Origin: Helichrysum umbraculigerum
Lineage: Eukaryota > Streptophyta > Magnoliopsida > Asterales > Asteraceae
Length of the DNA: 64,000 nt
Direction: 5' to 3'
Assembly (NCBI GenBank): GCA_949592205.1
Contig: CATIUR010000004.1
Coordinates: 66,251,837 to 66,315,836, forward strand
The translations under genes and the position numbers were made by a program. The notes under the pieces are model-generated. The model ran no database searches. It was given only the letters and a program-made list of their open reading frames with translations, and was not told the DNA's origin. Below are positions 31,436 through 42,258 of this stretch, in pieces (position 1 is the first letter of the stretch; each line of letters opens with the position of its first letter).

Positions 31436-34400
31436 ATGACCCGATCAAGGAATCCTCATCTCGCTGATCCTTTTGAAGATCCTGAAAGAGTTTTTCGTTA
31501 GAGAAGACGGTTTGCTTCTGTACCACCCAACTCAAGTTTACACCACAACCTTCCGTCATATTTAGAAGGGGATTTTGGAGAGTATCTTCGGTCCTTGTTC
31601 GAACCTCTGATCAATCAAGCAGACCCAACAGACGCAATGGCGGAAGATATCGCCAACATAACGCTCGAAGAGTATTCGAGTCGGATGCGTAATGACCGTG
31701 GTACTGGAGTAGTAAGGCCAGCAATTGCGCAAGATGTGGAGTTTGAAATCAAGGGACAATTCCTCAAGGAGCTTAGGGAGAATCCTTTCCGAGGAGAAGA
31801 AAGGGAGGATGCTAATGATCATGTGGAGAAAATCGTTGAGATAGCCGATATGTTCAACGTGCCTAACATCACAGGCGATCAAGTTATGCTCAGGGTATTC
31901 CCAATCACACTCAAGGGAGCTGCTAAGAGATGGATTCAAAACGAGCCAGCTGGATCCATAACCACATGGGAAGACCTTCGCACGAAGTTTCTGAAGATGT
32001 ACTGTCCTCCTTCTAAGACATCAAAGATGATTGACGAAATCAGAAATTTCAAGCAGGAAATTGATGAGTCGCTACACCAAGCTTGGGAGAGATATAAGGA
32101 CCTGATGCATAAGTGCCCGCAACACGACCTGAACGATCAGTAAGTCGTGAGTATATTCTATAAAGGAGTGGATCGTGCCACGAGACAGCAGCTGGATTCT
32201 CAAGGGCCTATTCCCAAGAAAGTCCCTCGTGACGCTTTGACTGCCATTCGCGACCAAGCGAAACACTCTCAGTTATGGGATGATGGCACTTCTAGACGGA
32301 AGAGGTCTGTGAATGATGAAGATGGATTTGCAGCCATCACCGCTAAGCTAGATAACATGGGAAGAGATATCAAGAAGGTTACTGAGACCGTCCATGCTAT
32401 CCAAGTGGGATGCGACAACTGTGGAGGAAGCCATTTAGTAAAGGATTGCACCGAGATGAGAACGGGAGAACAGACTGAAGAAGTCAAGTATGGAGAAGCT
32501 CAAGCACCATATCGTCAGGGCGGTGGAAATTTCTTCAGAAGACCAAACCAAGATGGAGGGCGACCGTTTCGCCAAACTCAACCTGGATTTTTCACCAAGG
32601 AGCAGCCAGGTGCCTCATCTTCAGACAAGCAAGCCAATTTAGAAGAAATGATAGGTAAGTTTCTCACGTCCATTGAGAAATTCATTACGAGTTCTGGACA
32701 AAGAATGGATGCCACCGACGCTGCATTGAGAAATCAAGGAGCCGCGATTAAGCAAATTGAAGGGAATGTTTCCAACATAGCCAAGGTTCTTCAAGAAAGA
32801 TTCCCGGGGACACTACCTGGATACACTGAAACCAATCCACGGGATCAGGCGAAAGCAGTGATCACCCGAAGTGGAAGGGGTTTGGAAGACCCCGTTCCAA
32901 AGAAGAAACCTGTTTCTCAACCCCTACCGCAAAAAGAGAAGGAAGTAGAAGTTGTGGAATGTCCAAAGGTGGACACTAAGGCTGAACAAATTGCAAGAGA
33001 TAAGCAATATACTAAAGAGCATGCACCACCACCACCTTATCCAGCAGCTTTGAGAAGAGGGAAAGATGATGCTCAATACCACCAGTTCCTAGAGAATCTG
33101 AAGCAACTGCACATAAACATCCCATTCGTGGAAGCCATTGCTCAAATGCCAAAGTATGCAAAGTATCTGAAGGAACTTTTAACTAATAAGAGCAAATTGG
33201 CAGAGGTGACCACGGTGACAATGAACGAGATATGTTCAGCAGTTATGCAAAATAAACTTCCACCGAAAATGAAAGACCCTGGGAGTATTACCCTTCCTTG
33301 TCTGATTGGAAGTTTAGACCTTACTCATGCATTGGCTGACTTGGGGGCAAGCATATCAATAATGCCTTATACTATGTATGCCAGACTTAAGTTGGGGGAA
33401 CCAAAGCCAATTAGAATGTGCATTGAGTTAGCAGATCGTTCGGTTCAATATCCTAGGGGTATGGTTGAGAATGTGCTAGTTAAGGTGGATAGGTTTGTTT
33501 TTCCGTGTGATTTCATCATTCTGGACATGGTTGAAGATAAAAAGGTACCTATCATTTTGGGAAGACCTTTCCTGGCCACTGCAAGGGCATTGATTGATGT
33601 TCATGATAGAAAAATCACTCTGAGGTTAGGAGAAGATGAAGTAGTGTTTGATGTCAACAAATCAATGCGATATCCTGCTTCAGTTGATGACACGTGCTAC
33701 TTTGTGAGTGCAAGAGAAATGACTGATGATGAGGAGTTCCTTCAGAGTCTTATGGAAGATGAAGATCTAGATCCCATGATTCTGGAAGGATGGACGGGAA
33801 GCATAGAAGCAATTAGAGATATCGAAGAATTCGATAAAATGCTTGAGGAGTTAGAGTTCAAGAGTGATGAGGAAGTAGAAGGTGATCAGCCGACTGAGAT
33901 TGAAGAATCAGTTGAGACTAATGGTATTGTAGTCAAGAAAGAGACTCGCATCACTATGCATGGGATTCCCTGCTCACGAGAAGAAGTGTTGGCATGTAAA
34001 TCCTCTTTTGAAGAACCACCAAGGTTAGAATTGAAAGATTTACCGACTCATTTGGAGTATGCATACCTACAAGGAGAGTCGGATTTGCCAGTTATCATTT
34101 CATCCAAGCTATCAGCAAAAGAAAAAGAAAGTCTGCTAAAAGTTCTGAAGGAACATAAGCATGCTATAGCATGGACGATCAGTGACATCAAGGGAATCAG
34201 CCCATCATATTGTACGCACAAGATCCTTATGGAGTCTGATTTCAAACCAGTTGTGCAACCCTTAAGACGATTAAATCCTAAAGTTACGGATGTTGTGACG
34301 AAGGAAATCATTAAATTGCTTGACTCTGGATTGATATACCCGATTTCTGATAGTGCATGGGTCAGCCCCATTCATGTTGTGCCTAAGAAAGGAGGTATGA

Positions 34401-36922
34401 CAGTGGTTGCTAATGAGAAGAATGAATTAATTCCCACAAGAACTGTTACTGGATGGAGGGTCTGTATAGATTATAGAAAGCTGAATGATGCGACCCGCAA
34501 GGATCACTTTCCTTTGCCATTCATTGATCAGATGCTGGAACGTCTAGCTTGAAAAGAGTATTATTGCTTTCTAGACGGATTCTCCGGATATTTCCAAATC
34601 CCAATTGATGCAAATGATCAAGATAAGACTACTTTCACCTGCCCATTCGGAACTTTCGCTTATCAGAGAATGCCTTTCGGTCTCTGCAACGCACCCGCCA
34701 CATTTCAACGGTGCATGATGGCAATATTCCATGATATGGTAGAAGACAGCATGGAAATATTCATGGATGACTTCTCTGTGTTTGGAGATTCTTTTGATAA
34801 GTGTCTGATGAATCTGAAGAGGATGTTGCAAAGGTGTGAGAGTTCAAATCTCGTTTTAAATTGGGAAAAGTGTCATTTCATGGTACGAGAAGGAGTTGTG
34901 TTGGGGCACAAAATTTCAAGAGCTGGTATTGAAGTTGATCAAGCGAAGATTGAGGCGATAGCAAAGCTACCTCATCCGACAAATGTTAAAGGAATACGAA
35001 GTTTCTTAGGACATGCTGGATTCTATAGGAGATTCATCAAGGATTTTTCAAAGATAGCACGTCCTATGAACAAATTGTTGGAAAAGGAAGCTAAGTTCGA
35101 GTTTTCAAAGGAGTGCCAAGATGCATTCAAGAATTTAAAGGAGAAATTGGTATCTGGACCAATTATGATAAGTCCGAATTGGGATCTTACATTTGAATTG
35201 ATGTGTGACGCCAGTGATTACGCTGTGGGAGCAGTTTTAGGTCAGAGGGTTGATAAGAAGTTTCAACCTATTTACTACGCAAGCAAGACTTTGACAAGTG
35301 CACAGGAGAATTACACCACAACTGAGAAGGAATTGATTGTTGTTGTTTTTGCATTTGATAAGTTTCGATCTTACCTGGTTCTGTCAAAAATGGTTGTTTT
35401 TACCGATCACTCTGCATTAAGATACTTGTTTGGGAAACAAGATGCAAAACCAAGGTTGTTGCGATGAATTTTGTTATTGCAGGAGTTTGATATTGAGATT
35501 CGTGATAAGAAGGGAGCGAAAAATCTAGCTGCAGATCATCTGTCAAGACTAGAAAATCCGGAATTGGATAAGTTGGATGAAACGGAAATTCGAGATAAGT
35601 TTCCTGATGAAAGCTTGTTGAAAGCAATTTTGAATGAATTTCCATGGTTCGCGGATATTGCAAACTTTCTAGTTACAAAGACTCTGCCACCCGGATTGGA
35701 CTTCAACCAAAGAAAGAGGTTTTTCTCATCTTTACGTTATTACTTTTGGGAAGATCCATATCTGTTCAGACAGTGTGCTGATGGAATTGTCCGACGATGT
35801 GTAGCTGGAGAGGAATGTGATATTATATTAGAGCACTGTCATGATGGTCCGGCTGGAGGACATCATGGTCCAAACTACACTGCAAGGAAAGTGTTCGAGG
35901 CAGGTTTTTATTGGCCAACAGTTTATAAAGATGCATTCAAGTATGTGAAGGAATGCGATGCCTGCCAACGTACTGGGAGAATTTCAAAGAAGGATGAAAT
36001 GTTACAAAATCCAATTATGGTAAGCGAGATTTTTGATGTCTGGGGTATAGACTTTATGGGCCCGTTTCCTCATAGCAATGGAAACAAATACATCATTGTA
36101 GCTGTGGATTATGTTTCTAAGTGGGCTGAAGCGAAGGCATTACCCACAAATGATGCTCGCGTTGTGGTAAATTTTCTTAAGCAGTTATTTTCGCGCTTTG
36201 GAGCACCAAAAGCTTTGATTAGTGATCGAGGGACACATTTCACAAATCTGCAATTGGAAAAAGTGTTGCGAAAATACGGAGTTAGACATAAGTTTTCAAC
36301 TGCTTACCATCCACAGACGAGTGGTCAAGTGGAAGTGACTAATAGAGGGTTGAAGCGTATTTTAGAACGTTCAGTTGAAGGAAACCCTAAGAATTGGTCA
36401 TACAAGTTGGATGATGCATTATGGGCGGCACGAACAGCATTTAAGTCGTCAATTGGAACAACACCTTATCGCCTTGTTTATGGAAAAGCTTGTCATTTAC
36501 CTTTTGAGTTAGAGCATAAAGCATATTGGGCTTTACAAAAGTGCAATCTTGATAAGAAGTTAGCTGGAAAGGAAAGAATGGAACAGTTGAACGAGTTAGA
36601 TGAATTGAGAATAAATGCTTATGACAATTCGAGATTGTTCAAGGAGCGAACTAAGAAATGGCATGATGCTCATCTTAAGTCGAACCATACATTCGAGAAA
36701 GGTGATAAAGTTCTGTTGTATAGTTCTAGACTACATTTGTTTCCAGGAAAGTTAAAGACACGATGGACTGGCCCTTTTGTTGTTGACAAGGTTTATCCGT
36801 TTGGAGCTGTTGAGTTGCAAGGATATTCTGGAAAAATTTTCAAAGTCAATGGAAGTAGAGTGAAGAAGTACTATGGTGATATAAGGGACTCCAAGCGTGA
36901 TTTGGAGATGGATTTGAATTAA
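31436..36922 (+). pseudogene. Athila-type gag-pol polyprotein of element C with four nonsense codons
   Basis: One frame from ATG 31436 to TAA 36922, interrupted by stops at 31499-31501, 32141-32143, 34550-34552 and 35465-35467, all in the same frame. Order: gag capsid region (~31600-32140); zinc knuckle CDNCGGSHLVKDC (~32411-32449); aspartic protease with LADLGASISIMPY (~33332-33370); reverse transcriptase with catalytic FMDD (~34760-34771) after MPFGLCNAPATFQ; RNase H with CDAS, TEKE and TDHS; integrase with a His-His-Cys-Cys zinc module (~35834-35985) and the D-D-E residues in GIDFMG, ISDRGTH and GQVEVTN. Function in an intact copy: particle, cDNA synthesis and integration. Two of the stops replace codons best explained by C-to-T or G-to-A change. 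The gag resembles those of Asteraceae elements. Only pol in the window. Confidence 0.93.
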
Positions 36923-37501
36923 GTAGTGAAGTAAGATGTCGAGCTTACCGACGTGATAAACAAAAGCGCTTTCGGGAGACAACCCGTTATTTTGTTAATT
37001 TGTTTTCTGCTTTATTGTTTTTGTTTGCAGGTTTGAACTTTGTGGGTGTGTTCTCTGGAAACCCTCACGAGACCACAACTCGTCCACTCGGGATACCGAG
37101 GGGTTTAAAGGCTTATTGCATGTGCTAAATGCAATCGTGTTGCCTACGGAAGTGTGCTGTGTATTTTATTTCTGAACGAAGGCCTTCAAGCTAATTGCCT
37201 TCAAATCAGGGGAGTTTTCTGTTTCGCTTCTTTTCTATTCCCTTTGTTTTTATTTAGTTTTGCAATGAGGACATTGCATGTTTCTAAGTGGGGGATGGGG
37301 GAAAAGAAGTCTAGTCGTCCTTAATTTATGAATGGTAGCTATTAAAATATTGAGGTAAAGAGGCATTCTACATGTTAGTCATTTTTCAGCCCAATTTTTT
37401 GTTTTAAAATTGTTTCTTTGTAAAACTTAGCAATCTTGTAACACAGTTTGGGGATGCAAAGAATGAAATAAATTTAATTTTTAAATATTAGATAGTTCAT
37501 C
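36923..37501 (+). other. Element C noncoding region after pol, with hairpin and internal PPT-like module
   Basis: AAGCGCTTTCGGGAGACAA then CCCG at 36964-36986 forms the conserved post-ORF hairpin. A GGGGAGTTTTCTG block is at 37211. Hairpin TGCAATG-AGGA-CATTGCA at 37261-37278 is followed by CTAAGTGGGGGATGGGG (37284-37300), a PPT-like tract far from the LTR. No ORF. Confidence 0.7.
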
Positions 37502-38627
37502 TGTAACACCCCCAAATTTTGATGATTTGCGGAAGCTTGATTTGGGTGTTACTAATCAATAACAAAGCACAAAGATATATAGTAAACGACTCTATATGCG
37601 TCGTTTTAACAAAATATATTGATAATGGAAATGTTTACAACATTTAAAGCTTTACATAGCTCGAGTTTAAATAAAAGGAGATTTCAGTACATAAGTAATT
37701 GTACAAAATATACTAATGCAAGAAAATCTCAATCGTCTGCATGCTGACTCGAGCTAAAGTCCTGAAGCAGAAACATCCTACTGCTTGGTACCTGCGATAT
37801 ATGCTAAAAGGTCAGCTAAAAGCTGGTGAGCTCACAGGCTTGAAATCAGTTAATATAGTATGAACCGCAAGATTTAAATAATGAATTGCATCCAGCAATT
37901 AAATAATGAATTGCATCCAGCAATTAAATGATAGTCATCGTGTATACAGCCATGAGGACATAGTTGAGCTTAACTCGAGGGCCGGGTCCCCTATAGAGAA
38001 TTCCGGGCGAGGTGCCTCCACGAATGCCTAATCAACATTCATCTTCCCAAATATTAGTACGTCCATTTACCCGGTTAGTGCTTGCTAACCCGAACGAGGA
38101 GGGTCAATCCTATATGGTACCATATACTAATATTCACGCTACAACGTATTAACAACTATGCTGACGGAGGACTTTAAAATGATTAGTTTCGAAAAACTCA
38201 TGTAGTATATGAAATATTTGTACTTGCGTTCACATGTAAAAGTTGAGCAATATATCACACCCCTGAGTAAAACAGTAAAAGAGGGGCTATGAGACTCACC
38301 TGAGTCTTGTGAGTTTAACTTAATAAACTTGAGTTGATTAGCCGAGTATGAAGTCCAAAGACTTGTAACCTGAGGGTGTCCACGACACGCGATGGTTATA
38401 AACATGATTGGGTATCTCAAAAGATCACCCTTGTAGTTGTTACACAACTATATATATGTCCAAATTACTACGATTTGGTTGATTTGTTAAGTGTTTGAAA
38501 ACATGTACGGCCCGTTGGTGACAGATTTGTAATAATAATCTCAACTATTATTATTTTGATTTCGTGGCGTTTTACTTGAAAAATGTGTTTTGATTGTGTT
38601 TTATAAGCCGTTACGGAATCTAAGTAC

Positions 38628-38714
38628 GGGGGTCCGGGGGCAGCGCCCCTGGTAGCGGGGTCCAAGGGGCGGCAGCCCCTGGCGGGGTCCAAGGGGCAGA
38701 GCCCCTGGCTGGGG
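38628..38714 (+). repeat. GC-rich short tandem repeats in S2
   Basis: Three imperfect units of about 26-30 bp built on GGGGTCCAAGGGGC and GCCCCTGG, each internally self-complementary (GGGGC...GCCCC). Strikingly GC-rich in an AT-rich region. Confidence 0.7.
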
Positions 38715-38846
38715 TCGAGCTTGGAAATTTTTTATTTCTACTATATTGCTTTGACGAAAAACGCATCTGGGATCTGAATTCGGGTATAATCGAGTGAAAA
38801 ATTTCGAGTCTCAACACTTAGTAAAAATCTGAGTTTTCTGTGTTTT

Positions 38847-39131
38847 GCGACACAATATGCGACACAAGGGTTTGTCATGCGACACAAGGGTTGTGTCGCA
38901 TAGGAATGCGACACAATGTCTATGTGACACAATGGTTGTGTCGCATAGATGCGAGATGCTGATTCAACAGCGACATAGTGATTGTGTCGTATGGTGTATG
39001 CGACATAGTGGTTGTGTCGCAGGACTTGCGACACTAATTATCGGGTACGACACAAGGTGCGACACAGGGGCTTTTATACGACACAAATGCCAAAATACGA
39101 CACAACATGCGACACAAGGCTTGTGTCGCAT
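38847..39131 (+). repeat. array of inverted TGCGACACAA / TTGTGTCGCA motifs in S2
   Basis: About 17 copies or variants of a 10-bp motif in both orientations. Several neighbours form hairpins with 3-base loops: 38877-38901 (ATGCGACACAA, GGG, TTGTGTCGCAT), 39107-39131 (same stem, loop GGC) and 38922-38946 (one mismatch). Confidence 0.8.
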
Positions 39132-40209
39132 GGATGAACATCAGCCCAGAAAGTCCGGCTGTCAAGGTTTTTCCGGCCAAAAATCCGTTTTAAACTCGTT
39201 TTCAGGTTATATAATCGTGTTCTATACATTGTAATGGACATATACAAGTGATAATAACAACTACAATTGAAAAATACTAAGAATCGAGAGATTTCGGGAT
39301 TTTGTCGGAAACTTACAAATTGCCGAAATGAAAATCCGGAAAGATAGCGTTGTAGATCGTCGCGAGGTGGTCGTGAATCTCTAAAAATATTGGTGATACG
39401 AGTGCGTTTGATAGTAGTATTTTGCGGTTTTGGGAGTTGTGGTGATTTGGTGGTTTAGAGAGAAATGAAAGAGAAAAAGAAGAGAGAGAGAGAAAAATGT
39501 GAAAAAATGAGGAAAAAGGAGGGGAAAGGTGGAGGTTATCCTCCACTTCCTCAGTCTTCGTCCCGCGCTCCGCGCGGTGTTCGTTTTCTCCGTCTTTTAA
39601 ACGTTAAATAATTATTTTACATTTTAATTATAAGTTTTTAAAATACAATTTATTACGCGATATAATGTTTAAATATTTTACTAATCAATTTTGTATTTGG
39701 GTTATAAAATGTAAGTAAATTTGTTTGCGCGTTTTATTTTAAATTGTGCAAGTTCTGTTTGTACGATACGAATTGGAATTCGAGCATTATAAAAATGATA
39801 TTTTTAACATAACGGTGTTACTTAATAAGATTGGTCACCAACGTCCGCATTTTATGGAATCGAAATACATTCGATTTAAATTGCATACGATTTAATCAAA
39901 TCGCATTTTCGTATATATTCAACAATATATATAATTCGATACATTAATTAGCCTAACACAGAACTAATTACATGTATTAACATATGATTAGGCACTAATT
40001 ACTAGTCCTAATTTAGCGGGTGTTACATCATCTTATGATGTACCGATAGACAATCTATATGAAGTTATTGAGCTAGTAAGAATTGTAATGAATTAAGTAG
40101 GGATTTATCCTATGAGGATCTTTTAGCAAAGTATGACTTTAGTCTTAATTCTTGTATGATGACGTGTTATAATCCATAATTTTGGGATCCTAATAATCAT
40201 CATTTGGGA

Positions 40210-40385
40210 ATATACTGGGTGTTGTCTCCTCTGTTGTACGAAAGTACAGACCTGGTTTCTGTCAGTATATTTGTTATCAAAATAGATAAAAATAAATGAG
40301 TACAAAAGACTCATAAATTGAAAAACCAAAGCCAAGTTATGTCGCTCTGTTGTACTAAGGTACAGACCTGTCACCAATGTCTTGG
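40210..40385 (+). other. structured RNA array in the 3' region of C (two units)
   Basis: Unit 1 (40210-40270): outer stem ATATACTG/CAGTATAT enclosing inner hairpin TGTAC-GAAA-GTACA and GACCTG. Unit 2 (40332-40385): outer stem CCAAG/CTTGG enclosing TGTAC-TAAG-GTACA and GACCTGTCACC. Element E has three such units with compensatory base changes. Function unknown; 3' location in the genomic RNA would fit packaging, dimerisation or export. Confidence 0.65.
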
Positions 40386-40749
40386 TTTGAAAAATGATTG
40401 ATTTAATTGGATGTTCATTATTTGGAGAATTGTGATGCGTTATCTATATGAGAGTATTTTGCTATTGAAAATCAAGGGTAAGGCCTGCTAGAATAATAAT
40501 AAGTTAAGCTCAATTTCTGAAATATAGATTGTTTAAGTGGACAACAATATCAGTAATCTGAGTAAATTATCTTTTATGAGTAATAATAATAGAATGGCTT
40601 CCCATGTAGAGTTTCTTGATTGCTGAGTTTTAAGGAAGAATCGATTTTTAAGATGAAAATTTGGTTTGTCGAATGCTGTGTAGTTTGTAAGTCCTTTTAT
40701 CCATTGTTTGCCATTCATATTTAAAGTTTTGAATTTTTGAATTACTAGT

Positions 40750-40786
40750 CTACTTGAGGACAAGTAGGATTCAAGTGGGGGATGTT
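40750..40786 (+). promoter_or_regulatory. Element C polypurine tract with stem-loop
   Basis: Hairpin CTACTTG-AGGA-CAAGTAG (40750-40767), then AAGTGGGGGATGTT abutting the 3' LTR at 40787. Confidence 0.85.
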
Positions 40787-42258
40787 TGATGAACGCCAAA
40801 ATGTGCTATTTTATAGTACTAATTACCCCTTAGTTTGATTAAATTCTTATGCATTTTATTTGAATTCGATACTCATTTCGTTCATATTTGCATTTAGGAT
40901 TTATTTGGAGCTTGAATCGGAATAGAAGCTGAAAACGTGCGAGAATTGAAGAAAAGAAGCTAAAAATGATAAAGTTTAAAGATTGAAGGTCGCTAGTGAA
41001 AAAGTTGGAAATTTCAATCCATACGGCGTATGGATCAGCTGAGCAGGGCCGCCAGAAGTCGTGGGTCAGATCCATGGGCTTTATGATCCATACGGCGTAT
41101 GGAAATCCATACGGCGTATGGATCGTTTCGGCAGAAAACCTAAAAAGCTCATTTTTGCCTCATTTTTGCACACACTCCACCACTTTGTTCCAGACGATTT
41201 TCTTTAATTCCAACCTCTAATTTCAGAGATTTAGAATGAGAGATAGCAAGAAGATTGAAAGGTTTTCATTCGTTCATTCGTTATTTCATTATTTCGGTTC
41301 GATTTCTTTTATATCTTTCATTTGATTATGATTTCGGATATGATATTGAATCTGATTATTTGTGAAATTATGATTGGCTAAGTCTTTTATGTATTTGCTT
41401 AGAGGATAATACTTATTTGATGGATTGATTATTGAAAATGCGAACGTATCGGATTTTATTCAATGTTTATGTGTTTATTCGTTAATCCTTGGATATTTGA
41501 TGATTGTTGCTGATTACCTAGCGTGGTTTAATAACTAGTTGAGATTGATTTCCTGTTGGTTGTGGAATTATTGATAGTTGTTGATTTTGATTGATAATTA
41601 TTGCCGGATATATTGAATTTGACGGGCTAGGATTAATAATTAGTAATGGTCATTGATGGACAAGATAACCTTAATCAGTTATAGACTTTGTTGATTCAAG
41701 TCAATAGAATAAGTCACATAAACGGTGTTAAATTAATCTAGAATACAATTTTGTGGACAACGTTAAATTGAACTGTTAATGTGTTGAAAACAACCTTGTG
41801 TCTTTCTTAATTGTATTTAATTCAACTTATCTTGTAAGGAGGGTTGATATATAAGAAAGGGCACGATAGAATCCATACGTGAGCATTCTAAATAACATGA
41901 TTTCCAGATTTTAAGGAAAGTAATCTAAGCAAATGCATTCCTTTTACCGTCTGAATTAAACCTTTTACTTTAATTAAGCTATTTTAGTATTTCTTTATTT
42001 TTAATAAATTAGTTTTCTTTAATTAATTATTTCTTTTATAATTGTTACTTATTTGTTCGTCCGGAACTAAAACGTCCCCACTTTTACTGTTTAAATTAAT
42101 TGTAGCATTTTCCAATTTGTTTATATTGACATCCGTTCCCTGTGTTCAACTCGGACTTACTGAGCTATACTATATATGGTCAGGTATTCTTGCCTGTGTT
42201 GTGTATAGTAAGTTAGGTATTTTCCATTTTAATATAAAACCCCGTTTACACGACATCA
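40787..42258 (+). repeat. Element C 3' LTR (1,472 bp)
   Basis: Same length as the 5' LTR with about 13 differences by eye, mostly G/A and C/T or C/A. Ends CGACATCA followed by AAAGT. Confidence 0.93.

Larger units (their letters stand above)
37502..40027 (+). repeat. S2: solo LTR, chromovirus (Tekay-like) type
   Basis: 2,526 bp, TGTAACACCC...GGGTGTTACA with 10-bp inverted ends and a 5-bp duplication TCATC (37497-37501 and 40028-40032). Such TGTAACACCCC ends are typical of plant chromovirus LTRs, so Tekay/Del is likely (inference). It has no interior or ORF. It includes a GC-rich triplicate (38628-38714) and an array of TGCGACACAA hairpins (38847-39131). Confidence 0.85.
29770..42258 (+). mobile_element. 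Element C: Athila-like retrotransposon with gag-pol, broken, no env-like ORF
   Basis: 12,489 bp including solo LTR S2. LTRs of 1,472 bp each, target duplication AAAGT (29765-29769 and 42259-42263), tRNA-Asp primer site, PPT. One long gag-pol frame with four stop codons. After pol only about 1.3 kb of noncoding DNA remains once S2 is removed, so no env-like gene was lost to S2. By eye the LTRs differ at about 13 positions. Confidence 0.92.
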
